Positions 16,610-25,605 of a stretch of DNA of 64,000 bases are shown here, in pieces. Source of the DNA: Paenarthrobacter aurescens (GTDB taxonomy: Bacteria > Actinomycetota > Actinomycetes > Actinomycetales > Micrococcaceae); contig NZ_JAOEFX010000001.1 in assembly GCF_025421775.1 (NCBI RefSeq), positions 1 to 64,000 of the forward strand, written 5' to 3'. The notes beneath the pieces are model-generated. The model was not told the DNA's origin and searched no databases. It saw only the letters and a list, made by a program, of their open reading frames with translations. The position numbers were made by a program, and so were the translations under genes. Every line of letters begins with the position of its first letter. The first letter of the stretch is position 1.

Positions 16610-17347
16610 GTGGCGAAAGCAGCACCGGCAGAACAATTGAAATTGCTTGAACTGCAGGGGCTGGATGCCAAGCTGAAGTCGCTGGCCGGCCGTCGGAAAG
16701 TCCTGGAGACGGATCCCCGGATCACGGACCTCACGGATGCGCTTGGCGTCGCCAACGGCGAACTGGGAGCGGCCAAGGTTGCGGTGCACGACGCTGAGTC
16801 TGAATTGCGCAGGGCGGAAGCCGACGTAGAGCAGGTGGCTACCCGTATTGAACGCGATGAGATCAGGCTCAACAGCGGAACAGGGCTGTCCAAGGACCTC
16901 GTAGCTTTGCAGAGCGACATTGCCTCGCTTAACAAGCGCCGCTCCGATCTTGAAGACGTGGAGCTCGAAATCCTGGAACGTCTGGACACGCTGCGCGAGC
17001 GGCAAGCAGCCCAGCAGACGATCGTTGACGACATCCAGGGCTCATTCGGCAGCATCCGTGCTGAACTTGACGAAGCCATCGCCGAAATCGCTGCCGAAGA
17101 AACGGTCGTGCGGGGCCAGCGGGCCGCTTTCGCAGACACCCTCGATGCGGGAATGCTGGCCCTCTACGAGAAGACCATCGCCAAGAGGGGAGTCGGCGCT
17201 GCCCGGCTCTTTCATGGCAAGTCCGAAGGCTCCGGCATGATGCTCAGTCCCGGCGACCTTGCCGAAGTCAAGGCCGCTGCGGAGGACGAGATCGTTTTCT
17301 GCCCGGACTCAGGTGTCATCCTGGTCCGTTCGGCTGAATGGAACTGA
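16610..17347 (+). CDS. Coiled-coil protein of the C4-type zinc-ribbon family, zinc site degenerate
   Basis: This 245-residue protein is a long heptad-rich helical coil (about residues 8-170) ending in a small beta domain with LSPGDLAEVKAAAEDEIVFC. Relatives carry two CxxC pairs there; here only one Cys remains (Cys231 in CPDSGVILVR) and the first pair is absent (HGKSEGSG). The protein therefore probably does not bind zinc in the usual way. GGAGGTAAGC precedes the GTG start. It follows nif3 as in other Actinobacteria, where an RNase H gene often comes next; here yaaA is found on the other strand instead. Confidence 0.88.
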   Translation: MAKAAPAEQLKLLELQGLDAKLKSLAGRRKVLETDPRITDLTDALGVANGELGAAKVAVHDAESELRRAEADVEQVATRIERDEIRLNSGTGLSKDLVALQSDIASLNKRRSDLEDVELEILERLDTLRERQAAQQTIVDDIQGSFGSIRAELDEAIAEIAAEETVVRGQRAAFADTLDAGMLALYEKTIAKRGVGAARLFHGKSEGSGMMLSPGDLAEVKAAAEDEIVFCPDSGVILVRSAEWN

Positions 17348-17373
17348 GCCAGTACCAACTGAGCTGAGCGAAC

Positions 17374-18138
17374 CTAGTTCGACAGAATGATGTTGAGCGC
17401 GTGCGGCTTGCGGGCCGTGCCCTCGACGATTTCCGTCGTCCAGACTTCGCTGGCAGCCTTCAGCAGCTGAGCCGGCGTTGTGGGTGCTTTACCGCGCCTG
17501 GTCAGCAGGTGTCTGGCCAGCTCGCCGCGGGTGTGCTTGGCAAAGTGACTGACCACCGTACGCTTGCCATTCGATTCGCTGAAGACATTGACGTTGACTG
17601 TCTGCGCCGCCGGGGGAGCCCAGGCAGCGGCGTAGGTGCTGGAGCGGCAGTCCACCAACAGCTCGCCTTCGGCCCGCTTGGCGAGGGAGGCGTTGAGGTG
17701 TGGCTTCCAATATGCGGCGAGGCGTCCGACGTCGGGCAGTGCTGTTCCCATGGACAGCCGGTAGGCGGGAACCTGGTCGCCAAAGCCGATGGCGCCCCAG
17801 AGGGCAGACACCACAAGGATTGATTCGGTCGCTTTACGTCGCTGCGTCGGTGTCATGCTGTTGTAGCCCAAGGCGTCGTACAGAACTCCTGAATAGACCT
17901 GGTGCGCCGGCGCCGCCGGTTCGTCGTGCAGCCGGGTATTACGTTCGACGTCGTCCCGCAACGAGGCGCCGACGCCCAGCAGCGCGAGTGCGTCCTCGTG
18001 CGCACTCACCGTTCCCAGTGCTTCAAGCACCATTGCCCTGTGGGGGTTCAGCTCAGGAAAGCTGAGCGACTCCCATTCGATGGCGGGACCATTGGCGGCG
18101 GGGGTCTTGCCTTCGGAAGGCGGCAGCAGAATCAGCAC
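17374..18138 (-). CDS. yaaA: YaaA family peroxide-stress protein (DUF328)
   Basis: This 254-residue protein starts with MLILLPPSEGKT, the family signature, and contains VYSGVLYDALGY and NVNVFSESNGKRTVVSHFAKHTRGELAR. E. coli YaaA limits free iron and DNA damage under hydrogen peroxide. GTG at 18138 is the start. It is convergent with the zinc-ribbon gene and divergent from rnpB. The role in this organism is transferred from the family. Confidence 0.93.
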   Translation of the reverse strand: MLILLPPSEGKTPAANGPAIEWESLSFPELNPHRAMVLEALGTVSAHEDALALLGVGASLRDDVERNTRLHDEPAAPAHQVYSGVLYDALGYNSMTPTQRRKATESILVVSALWGAIGFGDQVPAYRLSMGTALPDVGRLAAYWKPHLNASLAKRAEGELLVDCRSSTYAAAWAPPAAQTVNVNVFSESNGKRTVVSHFAKHTRGELARHLLTRRGKAPTTPAQLLKAASEVWTTEIVEGTARKPHALNIILSN

Positions 18139-18190
18139 CAGTCGATATTACCGGGGACTTTGGCGGGTTCAGACGCCGGTAGACTGGACG

Positions 18191-18590
18191 GCGGATGGGT
18201 CGACCAGGCGGTCGCGCGTCACGAGAGTGGCTCGAGGAACGTCCGGGCTCCGCAGAGCAGGGTGGTGGGTAACGCCCACTCGGGGTAACCCGCAGGCCAG
18301 TGCCACAGAGAACAGACCGCCTGCGCCGCATGATGTTTGCATCACGCGGCAGCAGGTAAGGGTGAAACGGTGGTGTAAGAGACCACCAGCTCCCTGGGTG
18401 ACCGGGGAGGCTAGGTAAACCCCACCCGGAGCAAGGCCAGACAGGACACGTTTGAGGGCTGCTCGCCCGAGTGTCCGGGTAGGCTGCTGGAGGGCGTCGG
18501 CAACGGCGTTCGTAGATGGATGGCCGCTACTCCCTTTCCGGTAACGGGAAGGGATGACAGAACCCGGCGTATCGGTCGACCCATCCATTT
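18191..18590 (+). ncRNA. rnpB: RNase P RNA (type A)
   Basis: The catalytic RNA of RNase P is recognisable by the conserved start GAGGAACGTCCGGGCTCC (CR I region near 18232), the universal ACAGA/AGGGTGAAACGG-type core, the AGAGACCACCAG segment, and the end GGATGACAGAACCCGGC near 18550. The P1 stem pairs GGATGGGTCGACC (18193-18205) with GGTCGACCCATCC (18574-18586). Ends are approximate. Confidence 0.95.
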
Positions 18591-18850
18591 ATGACCGCCG
18601 GGAAACCGGCGTGTGAGTGATTTCACGCCCTGGCGCGGCCCAAGCCCCTTCCTTCCGCCCTAGAATGGTTACTGAACGTAGATGTTCTGCCGCCGGGACT
18701 GCGTTCGCAGCCGGCGGATTTTCTTTGCTCTCGTTCAAGGCGCTGTGGGTGGACCGAAGCCCGCCGGCGCATGTGCCGCAGGATTACTCCGGGCGGCCGC
18801 TGCCATCTGCATACGAGGACGTATGTGGTTGACCCAAGGAAGGTAGTTCT

Positions 18851-20338
18851 GTGAGCCAGACGTCAGATTCTTGTCTTGATAAGTGGATGGGCCGGGAGGC
18901 TCTCGCCGAGGCCATGATTCCGGTGATCGGCCGGTTGTACCGGGAAAACAACGTGGTCACCAGCATCCACGGCCGCAGCCTGATCAACAAGTCCACCATG
19001 AACATCCTCAAGGCGCACCGGTTTGCCCGCCGGATGAGCAACCACGAGCTCCTGCTCGAAGAGACCGCACCCCTGCTGAACGCCCTTTCGGAGCTGGAAC
19101 TCGGTGCAGCAGCCATCGACATTGCACGCTTGACCGAGAAGTACCGGGCAGAAGGCAATGGCGCCTCCCTGGATGAATACCTGCGTGCAGAGCTTGCAGA
19201 GATCGTAGGCAAGCGCGGCGCTGACGACCGTACCAGCACTGACGTTGTTCTTTATGGCTTTGGCCGTATCGGCCGCCTCCTGGCCCGCATCCTGATTGAA
19301 AAGGCCGGCGGCGGCCACGGCCTGCGCCTTCGTGCCATTGTGGTGCGCAAGGGTGCCGATAACGACCTCGTCAAGCGCGCCAGCCTGCTGCGCCGCGACT
19401 CCGTGCACGGCTCCTTCGAGGGCACCATCCGTGTGGATGAGGAAGCCAACACCATCACGGCCAACGGCGTGCAGGTCCAAGTCATCTACTCGGATAACCC
19501 CGCGACGGTGGACTACACGGCCTACGGCATCAAAGACGCCCTGGTAGTGGACAACACGGGCCGCTGGCGTGACGCCGACGGCCTCTCCCAGCACCTGCAG
19601 AGCAAGGGTGTTGCCCGCGTCCTGCTCACCGCGCCGGGCAAGGGCAACCTCAAGAACATCGTCCACGGCATCAACCACCGGGACATTTCGGATGATGACA
19701 AGATCGTCACCGCCGCATCCTGCACCACGAACGCCATCACTCCGGTGCTGAAAGCCATCAACGACAAGTTCGGTATCATCCACGGCCACGTGGAAACGGT
19801 GCACTCGTTCACGAACGACCAGAACCTGATCGACAACTTCCACAAGGGCGACCGCCGCGGCCGCTCCGCAGCGCTGAACATGGTCATCACGGAGACCGGA
19901 GCCGCCAAGGCCGTAGCCAAGGCACTGCCGGAACTGCAGGGCAAGCTGACAGGCAACGCCATTCGCGTTCCTACGCCGGATGTGTCCATGGCCATCCTGA
20001 ACCTCAACCTGGAGAAGGGCACCACGCGGGATGAAGTCAATGACTTCCTCCGCGAAATGTCCTTGCACTCCGATCTGCGGAAGCAGATCGACTACATTGA
20101 TTCTCCGGATGTTGTTTCCACTGACTTTGTTGGCTCCCGCCGCGCTGGCATTGTGGACGGCCTCGCGACGATCTCCAATGACAAGAACCTCGTACTGTAC
20201 GTCTGGTACGACAACGAGTTCGGTTACTCATGCCAGGTTGTCCGCGTCATGGAGGAAATGGCCGGTGTTAACCCGCCGTCCTTCCCTGCCAAGGACGTCG
20301 TGGCTCCTATCGCTGTGCTTGAGGCGGCAGGCGCCTAG
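18851..20338 (+). CDS. gap: Glyceraldehyde-3-phosphate dehydrogenase, long form
   Basis: This 495-residue enzyme has a normal GAPDH core after a roughly 130-residue N-terminal extension. The Rossmann motif YGFGRIGRLLARI begins near residue 134, the catalytic Cys lies in AASCTTNAI, and the catalytic His in ETVHSFTNDQ. C. glutamicum GapB (long form) works in gluconeogenesis; the same direction is likely here but not shown. The extension is helical and of unknown function. GTG at 18851 follows AAGGAAGG. It stands alone and is followed by a hairpin terminator at 20357-20394. The standard glycolytic gap gene is not in the window. Confidence 0.93.
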   Translation: MSQTSDSCLDKWMGREALAEAMIPVIGRLYRENNVVTSIHGRSLINKSTMNILKAHRFARRMSNHELLLEETAPLLNALSELELGAAAIDIARLTEKYRAEGNGASLDEYLRAELAEIVGKRGADDRTSTDVVLYGFGRIGRLLARILIEKAGGGHGLRLRAIVVRKGADNDLVKRASLLRRDSVHGSFEGTIRVDEEANTITANGVQVQVIYSDNPATVDYTAYGIKDALVVDNTGRWRDADGLSQHLQSKGVARVLLTAPGKGNLKNIVHGINHRDISDDDKIVTAASCTTNAITPVLKAINDKFGIIHGHVETVHSFTNDQNLIDNFHKGDRRGRSAALNMVITETGAAKAVAKALPELQGKLTGNAIRVPTPDVSMAILNLNLEKGTTRDEVNDFLREMSLHSDLRKQIDYIDSPDVVSTDFVGSRRAGIVDGLATISNDKNLVLYVWYDNEFGYSCQVVRVMEEMAGVNPPSFPAKDVVAPIAVLEAAGA

Positions 20339-20356
20339 CGCTCGGAAGTATTCACG

Positions 20357-20394
20357 GGTTTCCCGGCTGCGTCACTGGTGCCAGCCGGGAAACC
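20357..20394 (+). terminator. Hairpin terminator after gap
   Basis: GGTTTCCCGGCTG (20357-20369) pairs with CAGCCGGGAAACC (20382-20394), 18 bases after the gap stop. No T-run follows. Confidence 0.65.
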
Positions 20395-20410
20395 TGACCA
20401 AAATGGGTTC

Positions 20411-20620
20411 ATGGAAAATGAATCAACCCTGGAACACGAGACCACGCTGGAGCACGCGCTGGACGTGGCCCGCGCCAATCACAAGCAAGCCCAAAAGCTC
20501 TTGGATCAAGCTGTTGCTGCCAACGCTGCAGGCGACGTCCCGGACCAGCGGGTGGAGCAGCTGCGCGGGCTCCTCGCCTTGGCTACAGAGGACCTCCAGC
20601 GTGTGATGCGGGAGCAATAA
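20411..20620 (+). CDS. Small helical hypothetical protein
   Basis: This frame encodes 69 residues, strongly acidic and predicted helical (LEHALDVARANHKQAQKLL and LRGLLALATEDLQRVMRE), a pattern typical of real small Arthrobacter proteins rather than chance. I do not recognise a family. ATG at 20411 is taken as start; an upstream GTG at 20378 would overlap the gap terminator. No strong ribosome binding site is visible. Confidence 0.55.
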   Translation: MENESTLEHETTLEHALDVARANHKQAQKLLDQAVAANAAGDVPDQRVEQLRGLLALATEDLQRVMREQ

Positions 20621-20738
20621 GCCCGGAGACACCCTCTCCACAGTGTGACTTCTCCTACACACTGTGGATATCGACTCTGACTGTCGGGGCCTTGTCCTAC
20701 GCTCGTAGGACATTGCTTACCCCGCTGGATGGAGTCCC

Positions 20739-21539
20739 TTGAGCATTACCTGGTCTGCCTACAAACGCGCCCGGCGGAGGTCCCGCCAAGCATGGGCCAT
20801 TCTGGGCCTGGCCGCCGTGACCATCATTGCCGGGCTGTCCTGGTTTTTCACCACGGGCCAATTCAACGCTGCGGAGCCGTGGGTAGCGGGCCCCAGCGAA
20901 GCCCCCGTTTTCGACCCCGCCTGGATGAAGCCTATCCGCGGCGCTGCTCCCGTCGCCGCGGCGAAGGCGACTGATGCCTTGGAGCGACTGCAGGTCAAGG
21001 GCAGGGCCGCGAAAACGGACTATGCCCGGACTGCTTTCGGTCAAGCGTGGGCCGATGCTGACCGGAATGGGTGCGATACCCGGAACGACATCCTGCGGAG
21101 GGACCTCTCGGCGGTCGAGTTCACGGAAGGATCATCCTGCAAGGTCGCTGCCGGTAGCTTTCACGAACCCTACACGGGAGTGCTGGTGTCCTTCCAGAGA
21201 GGCCAGGACACCAGTGCAGCCGTTCAAATTGACCACGTGGTGGCCCTCGCAGACGCTTGGCAAAAAGGTGCGCAGCAGCTTACCGTCCAGCAACGACAAA
21301 TGTTCGCGAACGATCCGCTGAACCTGATCGCTGCTGACGGTCCCGCGAACGTCAAGAAGGGAGCCGGTGACGCCGCCACATGGCTACCGGCCAACAAGAA
21401 CTTTCGCTGTCACTATGTCGCCCGCCAGATATCCGTCAAAGCAGCCTACAAGCTCTGGGTGACCCAAGCAGAAAAGGATGCCATGAAAGGTGTCCTGTCC
21501 TCTTGCCCGGAGCAGCAGACTATCTACAGTGCGAGGTGA
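20739..21539 (+). CDS. Membrane-tethered or secreted HNH endonuclease family protein (DUF1524)
   Basis: This 266-residue protein has a basic start (YKRARRRSRQ) and one hydrophobic segment at about 20-38, then an extracellular domain. RNGCDTRNDILRRDL, VQIDHVVALADAWQKGA and NLIAADGPANVKKGAGDAATWLP are the DUF1524/HNH nuclease signature, with the Asp-His-Val metal-binding core and a later Asn. Cys residues at GCDTR and SSCKV may form a disulfide, fitting export. TTG at 20739 follows GGATGGAG. Secreted nucleases of this type degrade environmental DNA or RNA; that role is inference. Its 3' end overlaps the convergent gene by 16 bases. Confidence 0.85.
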   Translation: MSITWSAYKRARRRSRQAWAILGLAAVTIIAGLSWFFTTGQFNAAEPWVAGPSEAPVFDPAWMKPIRGAAPVAAAKATDALERLQVKGRAAKTDYARTAFGQAWADADRNGCDTRNDILRRDLSAVEFTEGSSCKVAAGSFHEPYTGVLVSFQRGQDTSAAVQIDHVVALADAWQKGAQQLTVQQRQMFANDPLNLIAADGPANVKKGAGDAATWLPANKNFRCHYVARQISVKAAYKLWVTQAEKDAMKGVLSSCPEQQTIYSAR

Positions 21540-22354
21540 CCATGCCCCAGCTGCCAAGTGCCGCCGTCGTCGATTCTTTCCAGCACCACCCGCTGGAGCG
21601 AGGTCTCACGGGGGAGTTGATCCAAGCCCTGGAGCCCACGCTGCCGGAAGGTAAAGTACACGGCGTCGGTAGGGGCATCAGTGCAGCGATCCAGCGTGAA
21701 GCGCCGGGCGAAGGCAGCAATGTTGCTGTCCGGAAGGTGTTCCACAAGGTAGGGATCCAGCATCCAGGAATCGCAGGTGGCCAGAGTTGCCGGCTTGTCC
21801 GGGAAATACTGCGGGAAGAAAGTGCGGGCCTCAGCCATACTGGCATCCACCAGCGTGGGGGAGAGGCCGCCGTCTTCAGGAATGTGCACGCCGAGTACCC
21901 AGCTGGAACCCGCACCGGCGACGCCGCCCTCTTCTGACCCACTGACCAAGTGGAACTGCAACCGGCCCAACCTGAAAAGATTTCCGGCCATGTGCAACGT
22001 CAGCCAGCCCCAGGTGTCAAGCCCAAAATGACCGTGGACCCGCCGGTTGATCCTGAGTTGCAAACCCATGTCGGCCAAGGACGCGGCCGAGACCGCCGGA
22101 CTTATTCCGAGCTTCAGGTGGTAGGCGTGAACCGAAGGGGCGAAGCGGAGCAGGGCTTCGATCCATTCAGTTTCACTGGCACCATCTGCGTGGATGCTGG
22201 CCAGCGGAAAGGTTCCGAGGCGCTCCTCCATGGCAGCCACGGCCTGTAGCACAGCCTCATCGGGCGGCGTGGCCAGAAGTCCGGCACATTCCGCTGCGTC
22301 GTCGCCGGTGATGTCCAGGAGATCGAAAAGTTGCGCGTGGGCGTTGGTTGCCAT
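21524..22354 (-). CDS. Acyltransferase-domain protein (GNAT-like, DUF5596 type)
   Basis: This 276-residue soluble protein resembles the actinobacterial acyltransferase domain family with a GNAT-like C-terminal half. Recognisable parts are RFAPSVHAYHLKLGI, INRRVHGHFGLDTWGWLTLHMAGNLFRLGRLQF, and LGVHIPEDGGLSPTLVDASMAEARTFFPQYFP. The LRRVHG and FGLDTWGW segments are typical. No substrate is known. It is upstream of nothing on its strand and only four bases separate its start from the end of def, so it is likely co-transcribed after def. Confidence 0.75.
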   Translation of the reverse strand: MATNAHAQLFDLLDITGDDAAECAGLLATPPDEAVLQAVAAMEERLGTFPLASIHADGASETEWIEALLRFAPSVHAYHLKLGISPAVSAASLADMGLQLRINRRVHGHFGLDTWGWLTLHMAGNLFRLGRLQFHLVSGSEEGGVAGAGSSWVLGVHIPEDGGLSPTLVDASMAEARTFFPQYFPDKPATLATCDSWMLDPYLVEHLPDSNIAAFARRFTLDRCTDAPTDAVYFTFRQRGLQGLDQLPRETSLQRVVLERIDDGGTWQLGHGHLAL

Positions 22355-22357
22355 GGT

Positions 22358-22930
22358 TCAGTGCCCGAACGGATCGGGATCGACGCCGGGCATCCAAGTC
22401 AGACCCGGCACGCCCCAACCGTTCTTTTTGGCCTGTTTGAGCGCCTTCTTTGAGTACCGGTCCACCAGCCTGTTGACGTACAGCTTGCCGTCCAAATGGT
22501 CGAACTCATGTTGCAGGATCCTGGCGAACCAGCCTGTTGCTTCAAAGTCCACCGGGTTGCCATCGCCATCGAAGCCCTGAACACGAGTCCACTCAGCGCG
22601 CTGCAAAGGGTAGTACTCGCCCGGAAATGACAGGCAACCTTCCACATGTTCGTCCGGATCGGGGAGGGCGCCGGAGATTTTGGACAGGGTCAGCACCGGG
22701 TTGACCACCACACCCTGCTCCGGAACCTCGTCATCATTGGCGTACTTGTAGACGAAGATGCGTTTGCCCACTCCGATCTGCGGAGCGGCGAGTCCAACGC
22801 CGTTGGCAGCATCGTTGGTCTCGAACATGTCCGCAATCAAGGCACGGAGTTCGTCGTCAAAGACCTCCACTTCGCTTGCCCGGCGGTGCAATACGGGTTC
22901 GCCCCAAATGGTGACTGGCAGGACGGTCAT
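22358..22930 (-). CDS. def: Peptide deformylase
   Basis: This 190-residue enzyme removes the formyl group from nascent N-terminal Met. Motif I NGVGLAAPQIG, motif II EGCLSFPG (metal Cys) and motif III QHEFDHLDG (metal His pair and catalytic Glu) are all intact. ATG at 22930 is chosen because AAGGAAGAACTGAC precedes it; the frame runs upstream through tRNA-His and is not coding there. The acyltransferase-like gene follows four bases later. map, the next enzyme in N-terminal processing, lies 3.5 kb away. Confidence 0.97.
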   Translation of the reverse strand: MTVLPVTIWGEPVLHRRASEVEVFDDELRALIADMFETNDAANGVGLAAPQIGVGKRIFVYKYANDDEVPEQGVVVNPVLTLSKISGALPDPDEHVEGCLSFPGEYYPLQRAEWTRVQGFDGDGNPVDFEATGWFARILQHEFDHLDGKLYVNRLVDRYSKKALKQAKKNGWGVPGLTWMPGVDPDPFGH

Positions 22931-22993
22931 GTCAGTTCTTCCTTTGTCGATCGCTGAAGGCCGGAGCGGCCCTGGTCCGCTTTCGGTTAAAAG

Positions 22994-23027
22994 CGAAGGC
23001 CGCACCGGATAACCGGTGCGGCCTTCG
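22994..23027 (-). terminator. Intrinsic terminator of tRNA-His
   Basis: A perfect 15-bp stem (22994-23008 with 23013-23027) with loop ATAA is followed on the reverse strand by CTTTTAACC. It lies 29 bases past the tRNA CCA end and just before def. Confidence 0.8.
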
Positions 23028-23055
23028 TGGAAACCGGCTCTGGAGCCAATCTCGG

Positions 23056-23131
23056 TGGGGTGAGCTACGGGGGTTGAACCCGCGACCTCCTGGACCACAA
23101 CCAGGCGCTCTGCCAACTGAGCTAAGCCCAC
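23056..23131 (-). tRNA. tRNA-His (anticodon GUG)
   Basis: Acceptor GTGGGCT pairs with AGCTCAC (one G-T pair), the anticodon arm is CCTGG-TTGTGGT-CCAGG with anticodon GTG, and CCA is encoded. Discriminator C faces a G at 23132, giving the G-1:C73 pair diagnostic of tRNA-His. Placement next to orn is conserved in Actinobacteria. Confidence 0.97.
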
Positions 23132-23263
23132 CATGTGCCTTTTTGGGCTGAACCGTTTGACCGGCTTTCCTTCAAGGCAACGACAAAAAGCTTACCTGCT
23201 GTTTTGGGGTGCAACGTCCACTTTTGCCGGTTTTGGCAAAAAAACTTCGAAAAATGGCGCAGA

Positions 23264-23899
23264 TCACATCGCTTCGCTGGATCCCAAGGTCTCCGCTGTA
23301 GCAATAATCTCCTTGGAGATGCGCTGGGCTGTTGCGGTGTCCGGCCCCGGAGCAGCCACAAAGACGGCCTCGCGGTAGTAGCGGAGTTCATCAATGGAAT
23401 CCTTGATGTCACCCAGGGCGCGGTGACCGCCATGTTTGGCGGGTGACTGGAAGTAGGCGCGTGGGAACCAGCGCCGTGAGAGCTCCTTGATGGTGCTGAC
23501 ATCGATCACACGGTAGTGGAGGTGTTCCACGATGTTTGGCATGTCCCTGGCCAGGAACATCCGGTCCGTTCCTACAGAGTTGCCGCCCAGCGGAGCCTTG
23601 CGCGGGTCCGGGACCCACTTCTCGATGTATTCGAGAACCTGGGCCTCAGCCTCGGCCATGGTCTTGCCAAAAGGGAGCTCGTCAAGGAGTTTGGAGCGCG
23701 TATGCATGTCCCGAACGAAGTCATTCATCTGTTCCAGTGCAGCATCGTCCGGCTTGATGACGACGTCGACGCCGTCGCCCAGGATATTGAGCTCGGAATC
23801 CGTCACAAGCGCCGCAACCTCGATCAGGGCGTCGTTCTTGAGGTCCAAGCCGGTCATTTCGCAGTCGATCCAGACGATGCGTTCATTAGTAATAGGCAC
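23264..23899 (-). CDS. orn: Oligoribonuclease
   Basis: This 211-residue DEDDh exonuclease degrades 2-5 nt RNA and pGpG. The exo motifs are WIDCEMTGLD (exo I), GNSVGTDRMFLARDMP (exo II), and KHGGHRALGDIKDSIDELRYYR (exo III with the catalytic His). The C-terminus is longer than E. coli Orn by about 25 residues of low-complexity helix. GTG at 23899 starts the frame. It is divergent from the MptB-like gene and precedes tRNA-His, as in mycobacteria. Confidence 0.96.
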   Translation of the reverse strand: MPITNERIVWIDCEMTGLDLKNDALIEVAALVTDSELNILGDGVDVVIKPDDAALEQMNDFVRDMHTRSKLLDELPFGKTMAEAEAQVLEYIEKWVPDPRKAPLGGNSVGTDRMFLARDMPNIVEHLHYRVIDVSTIKELSRRWFPRAYFQSPAKHGGHRALGDIKDSIDELRYYREAVFVAAPGPDTATAQRISKEIIATAETLGSSEAM

Positions 23900-24042
23900 G
23901 CGCCTAGCCTATCCTTCAGCCGCTTCCAAGTGCTCCGATGGTACGATTTTTGAGCGCGGCAGTGTCGTTTCTTCCTGTCGTGGAAAGCCCCAAAAACGCT
24001 GAATTTGTCCCGAACACGGGCGAACGATTGGATGACGACTAC

Positions 24043-25599
24043 ATGACGGTGCCAGTACCCGCCGCCCAGAAGGCAGGGACAGCAGCGCCGACGCCGGATG
24101 CTGCAACCAGCGAGGTAGATAACGCACGTTCGCCGCTGATTGCCGGCTTCGTCGGTTCGATGTTCATGGTGTTTGGCTCATTGGGCGTGGGTTGGCTCGC
24201 TCCTGTATCCGAACTGCGCCGGCTACCGCTCTTCATCTGGATGCGTACCGAAGGCGTCGGTGTCGCTCTCTCCATTGTCCTGCTGGCAGTCGGGGGCATG
24301 TTGCTTGTCCGGGCCTGGCTCCGCCTGGGCCAACGCGTGCGGGTGTGGGGACTCGAAGCCCGTAAGGCCACGCTGCAAGCCGTGGTGGCCTGGGGCTTGC
24401 CCATGATGTTCACCGTTCCACTCTTCAGCAGGGACGTTTACGCATACATCGGCCAGGGGCGCTTGATGGTCGAAGGCATCAATCCTTACGAGAACGGGAT
24501 TTCGGCGCTCCCCAACTACTTCCAGCTGGGTGCCGACAAGATGTGGACCGAAGCGCCGGTACCTTATGGGCAGTTGTTCCTTTGGATCGAACAGTTCGTG
24601 GTGTGGGCCACCAACGTACAACCTGAGGCCAGCATCATGCTCTTCAGGCTTGTTGCCTTGGTGGGCATCGTCCTCTGCATTATCTACGTGCCAAAGCTGG
24701 CAGAGCTCCACGGGGTTAATCCGCACCGGGCGCTGTGGCTGACAGCCGCCAATCCGCTCTTCCTGACCAACTTTATTGCCAGTGTCCACAACGACGCTTT
24801 GATGATTGGCCTGGCACTGGCTGGTTTGTATTACTGTGCTACGCGCCGGGTAATCCTGGGCATTGTCCTGGTCACGCTTTCCATTTCCGTCAAGCCCATT
24901 ACTGTGGTGTTCCTGCCGTTCATCGGACTGCTGTGGGCCGGCAAGGGGGCCTCCTGGCCCCGGAAGTTTGTCTTCTGGTTCCTGACCGCTGGGCTGAGCT
25001 TCGGACTCCTCTATGCGTTGAGCTTGGTCAATGGCTTCGGGTTCGGCTGGATCAACGGCCTGTCAGCTCCGGGGAGCGTGTGGATATGGTACGCACCCAT
25101 CGGCCTGATTGGTCTGGTTGTAGCCTCGATCTTCAACGTTTTCGGACTGGACGGTTGGGGCATGGCCAAATGGGTTTACGATGCCGGCAAGCTACTCATG
25201 GTGGGTGCCATCGCTTGGCAGGTCTTCCGTGGCGACTACGACCGCCTGATGCGCCGTCTCACGCTGGCGTTCGCCGCCATTGTGCTGCTGGCTCCGATGA
25301 TTCAGTCCTGGTACGTGGTGTGGCTCATTCCCCTGTTTGCTGTGACGGGCATCCGTAACGACTGGCAGGTCAAGGCTCTCTACTTCATCGTCTCGTTCTT
25401 CATGGTCTATGCAATTTCGGATCAGTTGGATGTCTTCCCATACCTTCAGAGCGAAGACCTGGGCCTTGCCCTGACGTTGGCCAGGAACGCGGCAGCCATC
25501 ATCGCGCTTCTCTTTGCCGTGTACCTGATCTTTGTCGATCCGAAAACCAAGAGCCTGTTCCGCAAGCGGGACGAACCAGGCCTGCGCCCCATCATCTGA
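24043..25599 (+). CDS. mptB: Polyprenol-phosphate-mannose-dependent mannosyltransferase, MptB-like
   Basis: This roughly 518-residue membrane protein has about 13 hydrophobic segments. FSRDVYAYIGQGRLMVEGINPYENG carries the Arg-Asp dyad typical of GT-C mannosyltransferases of the MptB group, and SVHNDALMIGLALAGLYY follows. MptB in Corynebacteriales extends alpha-1,6-mannan cores of lipomannan; in this genus it would act on a membrane-linked mannan or related glycolipid using polyprenyl-phosphate-mannose. ATG at 24043 is favoured as start; an in-frame ATG at 23938 would add 35 residues and shorten the promoter region shared with orn. Function is by family. Confidence 0.78.
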   Translation: MTVPVPAAQKAGTAAPTPDAATSEVDNARSPLIAGFVGSMFMVFGSLGVGWLAPVSELRRLPLFIWMRTEGVGVALSIVLLAVGGMLLVRAWLRLGQRVRVWGLEARKATLQAVVAWGLPMMFTVPLFSRDVYAYIGQGRLMVEGINPYENGISALPNYFQLGADKMWTEAPVPYGQLFLWIEQFVVWATNVQPEASIMLFRLVALVGIVLCIIYVPKLAELHGVNPHRALWLTAANPLFLTNFIASVHNDALMIGLALAGLYYCATRRVILGIVLVTLSISVKPITVVFLPFIGLLWAGKGASWPRKFVFWFLTAGLSFGLLYALSLVNGFGFGWINGLSAPGSVWIWYAPIGLIGLVVASIFNVFGLDGWGMAKWVYDAGKLLMVGAIAWQVFRGDYDRLMRRLTLAFAAIVLLAPMIQSWYVVWLIPLFAVTGIRNDWQVKALYFIVSFFMVYAISDQLDVFPYLQSEDLGLALTLARNAAAIIALLFAVYLIFVDPKTKSLFRKRDEPGLRPII

Positions 25600-25605
25600 G
25601 AACGA

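Noticed and set aside
23938..24042. N-terminal extension of the MptB-like protein
   Set aside because: Residues before 24043 lack the membrane pattern of the family and would remove most of the promoter region shared with orn, so the shorter start is preferred, though it is not proven.
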